The notes under the pieces were generated by a model. The model saw only the letters and a list, made by a program, of their open reading frames with translations, was not told the DNA's origin and ran no database searches. The translations under genes and the position numbers were made by a program. From the NCBI GenBank assembly GCA_016713235.1, contig JADJPN010000001.1, positions 1-64,000 on the forward strand: a stretch of 64,000 bases of DNA, read 5' to 3'. The stretch is from Hyphomicrobiales bacterium (GTDB lineage Bacteria; Pseudomonadota; Alphaproteobacteria; Rhizobiales; Xanthobacteraceae). Positions 27,155-35,530 of the stretch are shown in pieces. Numbering within the stretch: position 1 is the stretch's first letter; each line of letters starts with the position of its first letter.

Positions 27155-27652
27155 ATGGGAGCACGGCTATCCGTGGCCTCGCTGTTCTCGGCGCCGGTCG
27201 CCGCCGGCCTGATCGCGATGTTTCTCGGTGGCTGCTCGATGCAGCTTTCCTCGCTCCTGCCCGGCGGCGTCAGCGATACCGGCCCCACCGTGATCCGCTC
27301 CACGCCGGCGAGCGACGGCACCACCGGCTCGATCCCGCTCCACATGGCAAGCGCACGCGATATCCCGATGGGCATGTCCGCGATCGACTGGCCGCATGCA
27401 CAGGCTGCGCTGCGCGAAGCACTCGCCCGTACCGACGAAGGCCCAAGCGTGCCGTGGGACAATCCGGCAAGTGGTGCCCGCGGTACCGTGACCCCGATCG
27501 CGTCCGCCTTCACCAAAGACGGCCTGCCCTGCCGCAACTTCATCGCGAGCCACGTCAAAGACGGCGTCGAGAGCTGGTCCGAAGGGCTCGCCTGCCGCGT
27601 GAACGCGAACACGTGGGAAGTCAAAAGCGTCAAGCCGCTGAAAAAATCCTGA
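27155..27652 (+). CDS. 17-kDa surface antigen-like lipoprotein (RT0821/Lpp0805 type)
   Basis: 165 residues from the ATG at 27155; the first residues MGARLSVASLFSAPVAAGLI and MFLGGC form a lipoprotein signal. The C-terminal domain (PHAQAALREALARTDEGPSV, WDNPASGARGTVTPIASAF, LPCRNFIASHVKDGVESWSE, GLACRVNANTWEV) matches the family of rickettsial-type surface antigens found across alphaproteobacteria. Probably outer-membrane attached; function unknown. An alternative upstream start at 27092 is possible but would put residues ahead of the signal. Confidence 0.8.
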   Translation: MGARLSVASLFSAPVAAGLIAMFLGGCSMQLSSLLPGGVSDTGPTVIRSTPASDGTTGSIPLHMASARDIPMGMSAIDWPHAQAALREALARTDEGPSVPWDNPASGARGTVTPIASAFTKDGLPCRNFIASHVKDGVESWSEGLACRVNANTWEVKSVKPLKKS

Positions 27653-27751
27653 TCCGCCCATTCGGCCTCAATCTCCGAGAGTTGCGCGCGGAACCTTTCA
27701 TCCCCAAATATGGCCTGAACTGCGCGAGCCGTTCGGAAAGGATTTCTAGCG

Positions 27752-28729
27752 TTGCGCGACCCCTATGAGGTGCTCGGCGTCAGCCGCAAGGCCAGTGCCG
27801 AGGAGATTAAGAAGAGCTTCCGCAAGCTCGCCAAGAAGTATCACCCGGACTCCAACAAGGGAGAGCCGAAGGCTTCCGCGCGCTTCAACGAGATCAACAC
27901 GGCTTACGAAATTCTCGGCGACGAGAAGAAACGCAAATCGTTCGACGCCGGCGAGATCGACGCCGAGGGCAAGCCTCGCGGGTTTAACTTCGATCCAAGA
28001 ACCCAAGGCGGATTTGGCCAAGGCGGGTTCGATCCAAATAACTTCCGGCAGGGGCCAGGCGGCGAAACCATTTTCGAAAGCTTCTCCTACGGGCCGGGCG
28101 GCTTTCAGCGCGGCGGCACGCGTGGCAGCGCACGGCCCCAGCAAGGCGGGTTCGAAGACATTCTCTCCAATATCTTCGGCGGACGCGCGCCGCATGGCGA
28201 CACCGCATACCAAGAATACGAACAGGCGCAGGCCAAGGGCAGCGACCTTGCGCTCTCGCTTACCGTATCCCTCGAAGAAAGCGTCTCGGGCGCGAAAAAG
28301 CGCGTGCAGCTTCCTTCCGGCAAGGAAGTCGAAGTCACGATCCCGGCAGGCGTCGCCGATGGTCAGCAGATCCGCCTGCGCGGTCAGGGCTTCGCAGGGC
28401 CGATCCCGGGCGATGCCATCGTCACGATCCGCGTGGCTGTGCACCCCGACCTTAAGATCGAAGGGGCCAACCTCCGCACCGACATTTCCGTGCCGCTCGA
28501 GGATGCCATCCTCGGCGGTTCCGTCCGGGTGCCGACGCTCTCGGGCGCGGTCGATCTGAAAATCCCGCCTCGGACCTCCGGCGGGCGCACCTTCCGCCTC
28601 AAGGGCAAGGGCCTGCCGCAGAAGAACGCCGAGCCCGGCGACCTTCTCGTTTCCATCAACATCTTGCTGCCGGAAGGCGCGGATGCGGAACTCGAAGCGC
28701 TAGCGAAAAAGCTGAAGGGCGGCGGTTAA
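27752..28729 (+). CDS. DnaJ-like co-chaperone without zinc finger (CbpA type)
   Basis: 325 residues. J domain at the N-terminus (RDPYEVLGVSRKASAEEIKK) with HPD in KYHPDSNKGEP, then a Gly/Phe-rich linker (GFGQGGFDPNNFRQGPGG), then the DnaJ C-terminal substrate-binding domains (LTVSLEESVSGAKKRVQLPS, IPGDAIVTIRVAVHPDLKIE, LPQKNAEPGDLLVSINILLP). There is no cysteine-rich zinc-finger region, so it is a class II J protein. It stimulates DnaK ATPase activity. The start is TTG at 27752. It precedes fabI, an arrangement common in Rhizobiales. Confidence 0.9.
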   Translation: MRDPYEVLGVSRKASAEEIKKSFRKLAKKYHPDSNKGEPKASARFNEINTAYEILGDEKKRKSFDAGEIDAEGKPRGFNFDPRTQGGFGQGGFDPNNFRQGPGGETIFESFSYGPGGFQRGGTRGSARPQQGGFEDILSNIFGGRAPHGDTAYQEYEQAQAKGSDLALSLTVSLEESVSGAKKRVQLPSGKEVEVTIPAGVADGQQIRLRGQGFAGPIPGDAIVTIRVAVHPDLKIEGANLRTDISVPLEDAILGGSVRVPTLSGAVDLKIPPRTSGGRTFRLKGKGLPQKNAEPGDLLVSINILLPEGADAELEALAKKLKGGG

Positions 28730-28816
28730 GCGGTCATCGGCCGTTACAACGCTTGAACACCCCGCGCCTTGAAGCCGGTCCCGGCCCCATGTCATACAAA
28801 ATTTGAGAGTCCCGCT

Positions 28817-28880
28817 CCGATCTCGGGTTTACCCGAGATCGGCATTTGAATAACCAAAGCTGGCCAAGGCCGACTTTGGG
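28817..28880. repeat. Palindromic intergenic repeat, copy 1
   Basis: A perfect 12-2-12 palindrome: CCGATCTCGGGT (28817-28828), tt, ACCCGAGATCGG (28831-28842), followed by caaagctggccaaggccgac near 28856. The same layout recurs at 42069-42132. It fills most of the gap between the DnaJ-like gene and fabI. Confidence 0.75.
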
Positions 28881-28913
28881 GACCGGGGCGTATGGCGTAG
28901 CCGGGGGCGAAGA

Positions 28914-29750
28914 ATGAGCGATACCAGCGGGCTGATGCGCGGAAAGCGCGGGCTCATTTTCGGCATCGCGAACAACCGCTCGCTTGCCTACGGGATCGCC
29001 AAAGCATGCGCCGACGCGGGCGCAACCCTCGCCCTTACCCATCAGGGCGACGCACTCAAGAAGCGCGTGGAACCGATCGCGGAAGAGCTCGGTGCCAAGG
29101 TCGCGGGCCATTGCGACGTCACGGATCCCGCGAGCATCGATGCCGTGTTCGAGGCGAGCGACAAGCTGATCGGCGATCTCGACTTCGTCGTGCACGCCAT
29201 CGCCTTCTCCGACAAGACGCAGTTGGATGGCCGTTACGTCGATACAACGGCCGAAAATTTCAACATGACGCTTGCGATCTCCTGCTACTCGCTGACCGCG
29301 ATTACGCAGCGGGCGGAAAAGCGCATGCCGCGCGGCGGCGCGATCACCACACTCACCTATTACGGCGCCGAGAAGTGGATGCCGCATTACAACGTCATGG
29401 GCGTTGCGAAGGCGGCGCTCGAATCGAGCGTGCGCTATCTCGCGGCCGATCTCGGCCCGAAAGCCATTCGCGTGAACGCGATCTCGGCAGGGCCGGTAAA
29501 AACGCTTGCCGCATCCGGCATCGGCGACTTTCGCTATATTTTGAAGTGGAACGAGTACAACACGCCGCTTCGCCGCAACGTCTCGAACGAAGAAGTTGGT
29601 GCAAGCGCGCTCTATCTGATGTCGGATCTCGGCAAGGGCGTCACCGGCGAGGTGCTGCATGTCGACGCGGGCTACCATGTCGTCGGGATCAAAAACCCGG
29701 ACGCGCCGGACATGACGCTGCATACGAAGAACGGAAACGGCAATAAATAA
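28914..29750 (+). CDS. fabI: Enoyl-[acyl-carrier-protein] reductase (NADH) FabI
   Basis: 278 residues. N-terminal cofactor motif GLIFGIANNRSLAYGIAKA; catalytic Tyr-x6-Lys in YNVMGVAKAALE (near 157-165) with the preceding YYGAEKWMPHYN typical of FabI; LGPKAIRVNAISAGPVKTLA and SGIGDF near 205. It reduces the enoyl-ACP double bond in the last step of each fatty-acid elongation cycle and is the target of triclosan-type inhibitors. Its stop TAA overlaps the ATG of the next gene by one base, so the flavoprotein downstream is probably in the same operon. Confidence 0.95.
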   Translation: MSDTSGLMRGKRGLIFGIANNRSLAYGIAKACADAGATLALTHQGDALKKRVEPIAEELGAKVAGHCDVTDPASIDAVFEASDKLIGDLDFVVHAIAFSDKTQLDGRYVDTTAENFNMTLAISCYSLTAITQRAEKRMPRGGAITTLTYYGAEKWMPHYNVMGVAKAALESSVRYLAADLGPKAIRVNAISAGPVKTLAASGIGDFRYILKWNEYNTPLRRNVSNEEVGASALYLMSDLGKGVTGEVLHVDAGYHVVGIKNPDAPDMTLHTKNGNGNK

Positions 29751-31021
29751 TGACTGTTCTCATTGCAGGAGGGGGCATCGGCGGGATCGCGCTTGCCTTG
29801 AGCCTGCATCAGATCGGCGTGAAGTGCCGCATCTTTGAGAGCGTGAAAGAGATCAAACCGCTTGGCGTCGGCATCAACGTCTTGCCGCATGCGTGCCGTG
29901 AATTGATCGAGCTCGGCTTGCAGGAAGCCCTGGAGCGCGCCAGCGTTCGGACTTCCGAACTCGCTTACTTTTCGAAACACGGCAAACAGATCTGGTCGGA
30001 ACCGCGCGGCCTGGACGCCGGTTACAAGTGGCCGCAGTATTCAGTTCATCGCGGCGAATTGCAGCTCATTCTCCTGAACGCGGCGATCGAGCGCCTCGGC
30101 AAAGAGAATGTGCTCACGGGTCACCACGTTTCGCACTGGGAAGAAACCGCGAGCGGCGTGCGGGTTCATTTCTCCGACAAGAACGGCAGCGCCATCGTCA
30201 GCGAGGAAGGCTCGTTGCTGATCGCCTGTGACGGCATCCATTCGACAATCCGCTCCCGCTTGCTGCCGAACGAAGGCTCGCCGCTCTGGAGCCGTCGCAT
30301 CCTTTGGCGCGGCGTAACGAAAGCAAAGCCATTCCTAAGCGGCAGTTCGATGATCATGGCGGGATATCCGCAAGTGAAGTTCGTTGCGTACCCGATCTCG
30401 CGGCCGGACAAGCGTGGGACACAGATGATCAACTGGATCGCGGAGCGGGAATTCGCGGAAGACCATGAGTGGCGCCGCGAAGATTATAATCGCGTGGCCA
30501 AGCTCGAAGAATTCGCGCCGTGGTTCAAAGACTGGAATTTCGGGTGGCTGGACGTGCCGGGCCTGATCCGCGAGGCCGAGTATTGCTTCGAGTACCCGCT
30601 CGTGGATCGAGACCCGCTGGATCGCTGGACGTATGGCCGCGTGACTTTGCTCGGCGACGCCGCGCATCCGATGTATCCGATCGGTTCGAACGGCTCATCG
30701 CAAGCAATTTTGGACGCACGCGTGCTAACGCGCGAAATCCAGAGCAACGGCGAGACCGTTGCCGCGCTCGAAGCCTACGAAGCGGAACGGCGGCCAGCGA
30801 CCTCGCAACTCGTCTTGCTCAATCGCGGCAATGGGCCAGAGCGCGTGATGCAGATGGTGGAAGAACGCGCACCGGACGGCTTCAACGTCGTGACCGATGT
30901 GCTCACGCAAGAAGAGCTGGAAGAGGTCGCAAATAACTATAAGCGCGTCGCGGGCTTTCAGGTCGAAGGGCTGAATGCGAAGCCTTCAATCGTGCAGCCG
31001 CGAATGGCGATGGCAAAATAA
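29750..31021 (+). CDS. FAD-dependent aromatic-ring monooxygenase (flavoprotein hydroxylase)
   Basis: 423 residues, class A flavoprotein monooxygenase. FAD dinucleotide motif LIAGGGIGGIALALSL at the N-terminus, DG motif CDGIHSTIRSRLLP near 162, and GD motif LLGDAAHPMYPIGSNGSSQA near 300. The latter form, with few aromatic positions, is seen in salicylate-hydroxylase/PhzS-like flavin-dependent oxidoreductases. It hydroxylates or decarboxylates a small, probably aromatic, substrate with NAD(P)H and oxygen. It starts on the last base of the fabI stop codon. I cannot name a substrate. Confidence 0.85.
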   Translation: MTVLIAGGGIGGIALALSLHQIGVKCRIFESVKEIKPLGVGINVLPHACRELIELGLQEALERASVRTSELAYFSKHGKQIWSEPRGLDAGYKWPQYSVHRGELQLILLNAAIERLGKENVLTGHHVSHWEETASGVRVHFSDKNGSAIVSEEGSLLIACDGIHSTIRSRLLPNEGSPLWSRRILWRGVTKAKPFLSGSSMIMAGYPQVKFVAYPISRPDKRGTQMINWIAEREFAEDHEWRREDYNRVAKLEEFAPWFKDWNFGWLDVPGLIREAEYCFEYPLVDRDPLDRWTYGRVTLLGDAAHPMYPIGSNGSSQAILDARVLTREIQSNGETVAALEAYEAERRPATSQLVLLNRGNGPERVMQMVEERAPDGFNVVTDVLTQEELEEVANNYKRVAGFQVEGLNAKPSIVQPRMAMAK

Positions 31022-31197
31022 GCCGGGTGTTGTGGTGCCAGCGCTTCATCGCCGCCTCCTCCCACTCGACACCCCCGCCGGAGCGCGGCGGGATCGTGAA
31101 TTGCCGATATCAAATCCCGCGCGGGACAAGCCGCGCGCAGAACGGTTAACGCCACGGCAGTTTGACCGCGCCGCGCGGCGCTCCTAAAAGCTGGCGC

Positions 31198-32332
31198 ATG
31201 TCGCACAACACCTTCGGCCACCTCTTCCGCGTCACCACCTTTGGCGAAAGCCACGGAGTTGCGATCGGCTGCGTGGTCGATGGCTGCCCGCCGCGCATTC
31301 CGCTCAAGGCCGAGGACATCCAGCTTGACCTCGATCGGCGCAAGCCGGGCCAGTCGCGCTTTGTCACGCAGCGGCGCGAGCCCGATCAGGTGAAAATCCT
31401 CTCCGGCACCTATGTCAACGAAGAAGGCATGGAGCTGACGACGGGTACACCGATCGCGCTCATGATCGAGAACGTGGACGCGCGCTCTAAGGATTATTCC
31501 GGAGATCGCGGATAAATATCGTCCCGGCCATGCCGATTACACCTACGATATGAAATACGGCATCCGCGATCCGCGCGGTTCGGGCCGCGCGTCCGCGCGC
31601 GAAACCGCTTCGCGTGTCGCCGCCGGCGCGGTGGCGCGCAAGATCATCCCGGACGTGAAAATCCGCGGCGCCCTCGTGCAGATGGGCGAGATCGAGATCG
31701 ACCGCGACAACTGGGACTGGGAAGAGATCGCGCGTAATCCGTTCTTCTGCCCAGACGCGAAAGCCGCGAAGAAGATGGAAGATTATCTCGATGGGATCCG
31801 TAAAAGCGGATCCTCCATCGGCGCGGTGATCGAAGTGGTCGCGGAGAACGTGCCTGCGGGTTTAGGCGCGCCGATCTACGCCAAGCTGGATGCGGAGCTT
31901 GCAGCCGCGATGATGAGCATCAATGCCGTCAAAGGTGTCGAGATCGGCGCCGGCTTTGCTTCGGCAAAATTCACCGGCGAGCAGAACGCCGACGAAATGC
32001 GCAAAGGCAATCACGGTCCGGCTTTTCTTTCGAACCATGCGGGTGGAATTCTCGGCGGCATTTCGACGGGTGCGCCTGTCGTTGTCCGCTTCGCAGTGAA
32101 GCCCACCTCCTCCATTCTCACACCGCGGGCTACCGTGGACCGCTATGGCGCGGAGCGAGAAGTTTCGACCAAGGGCCGCCACGATCCTTGCGTCGGCATT
32201 CGTGCGGTGCCCATCGGCGAAGCCATGATGGCCTGTGTGATCGCAGATCAGTTTCTGCGCCATCGCGGCCAAGTCGGTAAGACATCCCACTGGCCGTTTC
32301 CTCCAAGTCAGGCACGCAAGTACGGAATATGA
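31198..32332 (+). CDS. aroC: Chorismate synthase, one frame break
   Basis: The ATG at 31198 gives MSHNTFGHLFRVTTFGESHG, the chorismate-synthase signature. The first frame runs through TGTPIALMIENVDARSKDYS. An extra G at 31501-31502 breaks it; without it the sequence continues EIADKYRPGHADYTYDMKYG, RDPRGSGRASARETASRVAA, GNHGPAFLSNHAGGILGGIS, STKGRHDPCVGIRAVPIGEA. About 378 residues if joined. It makes chorismate from EPSP with reduced FMN, the last step of the shikimate pathway. Because the gene is needed for aromatic biosynthesis, the break is most likely a sequence error. It overlaps ribB by 4 bp. Confidence 0.93.
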
Positions 32333-33420
32333 ACGCCGCCGAACAAAGCCGCGTCGAGAAGGCGATTGCCGCGTTTGCGCGCGGCGAAATCGTCGTTGTG
32401 ACCGACGACGACGACCGCGAGAACGAGGGCGATCTCTTCGTCGCGGCATCGCTCTGCACGCCCGAGAAAATGGCGTTCATCGTGCGCCATACCTCCGGCA
32501 TCGTCTGCGCGCCGCTGACGAACGCGGAGGCGCACCGGCTGAACCTCAGCCCGATGGTCGCGAATAACGACGCGCCGCATACGACTGCATTCACCGTATC
32601 GGTCGATGCCCGGCACGGCACTACGACCGGCATCTCGGCGGAAGAGCGCACGACTACCGTGCGCGCGCTTGCCAACGGCAACATGGGCGCTGCTGATTTC
32701 GTGCGCCCCGGCCACATCTTTCCGCTGGTCGCACGCGAAGGCGGCGTGCTCATGCGCACCGGCCATACCGAGGCTTGCGTCGATCTGTGCAAACTCGCGG
32801 GCCTGCCGCATGTCGGCGTGATCTCGGAGCTTGTGAACGACGACGGCACGGTGATGCGCGGCGCGCAGGTGACGAGCTTTGCCGAGAAATACAAGCTCGT
32901 GCAGCTTTCGGTCGCCGATCTCATCGCCTACCGGCAGACACGCGAAAACCTCGTTACCCGCGTTTCCGAGTTTCCGGTGCAGAGCGAAATCGGCACGCTT
33001 ACGGGCTACGCCTTCACGACGCCCTTCGACGAGACGCATCACATCGCCTTCGTCTTCGGCAAGGTGGGGGACGGCAAGAACATTGTCGCGCGTCTGCACC
33101 GGGCCGACGTGATCGGCGACGTTATCGGCGGGGGTGCGGTGATCCACAAGACGCTCGCGCGATTCAAGGCCGAAGGCCGGGGCGTGCTTATTTATCTGCG
33201 CGACGGTACCGCCGGCGTGCCGGTGGTGAAGCCGGGCGCGCAATCCGACTCGACCGAGGCGCAGCGAGCCGAACAATGGCGCGAAATCGGCGTTGGCGCG
33301 CAGATCCTGCGCGATCTCGGTATTTCGTCGATCCGGCTCCTGGCGTCGCGCACCCGGACCTATGTCGGGCTGGCCGGTTTCGGCATCGAGATCGTGTCCA
33401 CCGAATCTCTGGACGGCTGA
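32329..33420 (+). CDS. ribB: 3,4-dihydroxy-2-butanone 4-phosphate synthase with degenerate GTP cyclohydrolase II domain
   Basis: 363 residues. The N-terminal half is a complete RibB domain (VVTDDDDRENEGDLFVAASL with the acidic active-site loop, HTSGIVCAPL, RPGHIFPLVAREGGVLMRTG, HTEACVDLCKLAGLPHVGVI). It converts ribulose 5-phosphate into the riboflavin precursor. The C-terminal half has the RibA fold outline (ARLHRADVIGDVIGG, RGVLIYLRDGT, QILRDLGISSIRLLASR) but contains no cysteine, so the three zinc ligands of GTP cyclohydrolase II are absent. GTP cyclohydrolase activity is therefore not expected. Translationally coupled to aroC. Confidence 0.92.
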   Translation: MNAAEQSRVEKAIAAFARGEIVVVTDDDDRENEGDLFVAASLCTPEKMAFIVRHTSGIVCAPLTNAEAHRLNLSPMVANNDAPHTTAFTVSVDARHGTTTGISAEERTTTVRALANGNMGAADFVRPGHIFPLVAREGGVLMRTGHTEACVDLCKLAGLPHVGVISELVNDDGTVMRGAQVTSFAEKYKLVQLSVADLIAYRQTRENLVTRVSEFPVQSEIGTLTGYAFTTPFDETHHIAFVFGKVGDGKNIVARLHRADVIGDVIGGGAVIHKTLARFKAEGRGVLIYLRDGTAGVPVVKPGAQSDSTEAQRAEQWREIGVGAQILRDLGISSIRLLASRTRTYVGLAGFGIEIVSTESLDG

Positions 33421-33493
33421 CCTAGAACGCTCGCCTGGCTGCCTGTTTCATGCCACCTTTTGCATGGCTAATCCTCATGAGAGGATTCTGGCG

Positions 33494-34288
33494 ATGCGTG
33501 TTTTCGGCCGTCTCCTTGCTGCATCGTGGATCGCGCTTCTGGCGCTGCCTGCCCGCGCGCAGGTACCGGTCGATGTCGAACTCGTGCTCGCAGTCGATAT
33601 CTCCTATTCCATGGACTTCGACGAGCTTGCGCTTCAGCGCGAGGGATACATCACTGCGTTGAGGTCGAAAGACTTCGTCAATGCGTTGCGCGGCGGCGCG
33701 CATGGTAAGATCGCGCTGATTTACGTCGAATGGGCCGGCACGCATGAGCAAACGATCATCGTGCCGTGGACCTTGATCGACGGTAAAGCGGCGGCGGATG
33801 CATTTGCCGCGCGGCTCGCAGAAGCGCCGGTGCGGCGCACCTATCGCACTTCGATCTCAGGCGGGCTTACTTTTTCCGCCGCGCAATTCGGCAACGGTGG
33901 ATTCAAGGGCGTGCGCCGCGTGATCGACATTTCCGGCGACGGAACCAATAATCAAGGCGCGCTGATCGAACCGACGCGCGACGAGATTGTCGCCAAAGGC
34001 ATCGTCATCAACGGCCTCCCGCTGCAACTCAAAGCACCGAGCGGCTCGATGCTCGATATCAACGACCTGCATGTCTATTACGAAGATTGCGTAATCGGCG
34101 GCCCCGGCTCGTTCGTCATTCCGGTAAAGAGCCGCGATCAATTCGTGAGTGCCGTGCGGCAGAAACTCATTCTCGAAGTTTCGGGCATTACCCCGCCCGC
34201 CATCGCGAAGACAATCCCGGCGGCAAAACCGCCGCGCGTTTCCTGCACCATAGGCGAGCAGATGTGGATGCAGCGCTGGGGCAACTAA
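33494..34288 (+). CDS. DUF1194 secreted protein with von Willebrand A-like domain
   Basis: 264 residues from the ATG at 33494. A signal peptide (MRVFGRLLAASWIALLALPA, cleavage near ARAQ) is followed by ELVLAVDISYSMDFDELALQ, which carries the D-x-S-x-S metal-site motif, and by VIDISGDGTNNQGAL, the second metal-site element. The remainder, ITLVINGLPL-like strands and CVIGGPGSFVIPVKSRDQF, is DUF1194. The family is common in Rhizobiales; it is presumed periplasmic and its role is unknown. It overlaps the convergent methyltransferase gene by 4 bp. Confidence 0.85.
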   Translation: MRVFGRLLAASWIALLALPARAQVPVDVELVLAVDISYSMDFDELALQREGYITALRSKDFVNALRGGAHGKIALIYVEWAGTHEQTIIVPWTLIDGKAAADAFAARLAEAPVRRTYRTSISGGLTFSAAQFGNGGFKGVRRVIDISGDGTNNQGALIEPTRDEIVAKGIVINGLPLQLKAPSGSMLDINDLHVYYEDCVIGGPGSFVIPVKSRDQFVSAVRQKLILEVSGITPPAIAKTIPAAKPPRVSCTIGEQMWMQRWGN

Positions 34289-35508
34289 CGCTTGAAGACG
34301 CCAACCAGCTCAATGTGCGGCGAATACTGGAACTGATCGACCGGCGTTACTGCAACAAGTTTGAACCCGCCATCGACCAGGGTTTTCGCATCGCGCGCAA
34401 AAGTGTCGGCGTCGCAAGAAACATAAGCTACTTTTTTTACTTTCGATTTTGCGAGTTCGCGTGTCTGCGCTTCAGCGCCCACACGCGGCGGGTCGAGCAC
34501 GACGAGGTCGATCTTCTTCAATTCGTCCGCAACCAGCGGCCAACGGAACAGGTCACGCACCGAGGCTGTTACCGGTTTCAGCCCCGGCGATTTCGCGGCG
34601 GCCTGCAAAGCCGCAATCGAAGGCTCGTGATTGTCGAAGGCCGAGACTTTCATTTTGCTTGCAAGCCGCAGCGCGAAGGTACCAATGCCGGAGAAAAGGT
34701 CGGCGGCGAACTTTGCGCCTTCGGCCGCCTGCATCACTTTCTCTGCCAGCACGCGCTCGCCTTCGGCGGTCGCCTGAAGGAACGGCGCAGGCGGCAACGT
34801 CACACGGACACTGCCTATAAGATGCGTGGGCGGCATCAGTTGCGCGAGCGGTTCGCCATGCAGGGAGATGCGTAAAACTTTCTTCTCCGCTGCGAAGGAA
34901 ACAACTCTCGATTCGATCGGCTTCGGAAGTTTTCCCGGCCCGCGAATATCAATATCGAGGCCGCGTTCGGCCACGGTGACATGAAGATCGATCGGTTTTC
35001 CGGTCGAGAGTAATATCTTCGCGAGTTGGCGCGCGAGTGGCAGCGCAGCCTCCAGCAGCGGCGCGAGCACCGGGCATTCATCGAGATCTACGATTTCGTG
35101 CGAGCGGCGTTTGGCGAAGCCGACGGCCTCTTTTTTCGCGCCGCGACCAGAATGAAACACGGCACGAATCCGTCCCGCGCCGTACGCCGGCATCGTCTGC
35201 GCAACTTCCGCGCTCACGCCCTCCCGGGCGAGCGCCTCGGCCACGAGACTGCGCTTCCACGCCAGATACGGCTCTGCCGCCCAATGCTCGAGCGCGCAGC
35301 CGCCGCATTCGCCGAAATGCTTGCAACGTTGCGCAATGCGCTCGGCGCTCGGTTCGATGATATGCAGAAGCGTGCCGCGGTCGCCCTCGCGCGCGATCTC
35401 GACCAGTTCGCCGGGCAGCGTGTAGGCGACATGCACACGGCCCTGCGGCGTGCTGGCAATGCCATCACCCTGCCGGCCCACGGCATCGATACGGACTTGT
35501 TCGCTCAT
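34285..35508 (-). CDS. TrmA/RumA-family RNA (uracil-5-)-methyltransferase
   Basis: 407 residues. An N-terminal TRAM-like segment (QVRIDAVGRQGDGIAS, VHVAYTLPGELVEI) is followed by the Fe-S cysteines of CKHFGECGGCALEHW near 62-77. The SAM-binding domain has FAADLFSGIGTFALRLA and VVLDPPRVGAEAQ, and the catalytic Cys lies in VAYVSCDADTFARDAKTLV. It methylates a uridine in 23S rRNA or tRNA (RlmD, RlmC or TrmA class not resolved). It is convergent with DUF1194 and 22 bp downstream of the MATE gene on the same strand. Confidence 0.88.
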   Translation of the reverse strand: MSEQVRIDAVGRQGDGIASTPQGRVHVAYTLPGELVEIAREGDRGTLLHIIEPSAERIAQRCKHFGECGGCALEHWAAEPYLAWKRSLVAEALAREGVSAEVAQTMPAYGAGRIRAVFHSGRGAKKEAVGFAKRRSHEIVDLDECPVLAPLLEAALPLARQLAKILLSTGKPIDLHVTVAERGLDIDIRGPGKLPKPIESRVVSFAAEKKVLRISLHGEPLAQLMPPTHLIGSVRVTLPPAPFLQATAEGERVLAEKVMQAAEGAKFAADLFSGIGTFALRLASKMKVSAFDNHEPSIAALQAAAKSPGLKPVTASVRDLFRWPLVADELKKIDLVVLDPPRVGAEAQTRELAKSKVKKVAYVSCDADTFARDAKTLVDGGFKLVAVTPVDQFQYSPHIELVGVFKR

Positions 35509-35530
35509 GGATCGAGCAATAGCGGTCTAT

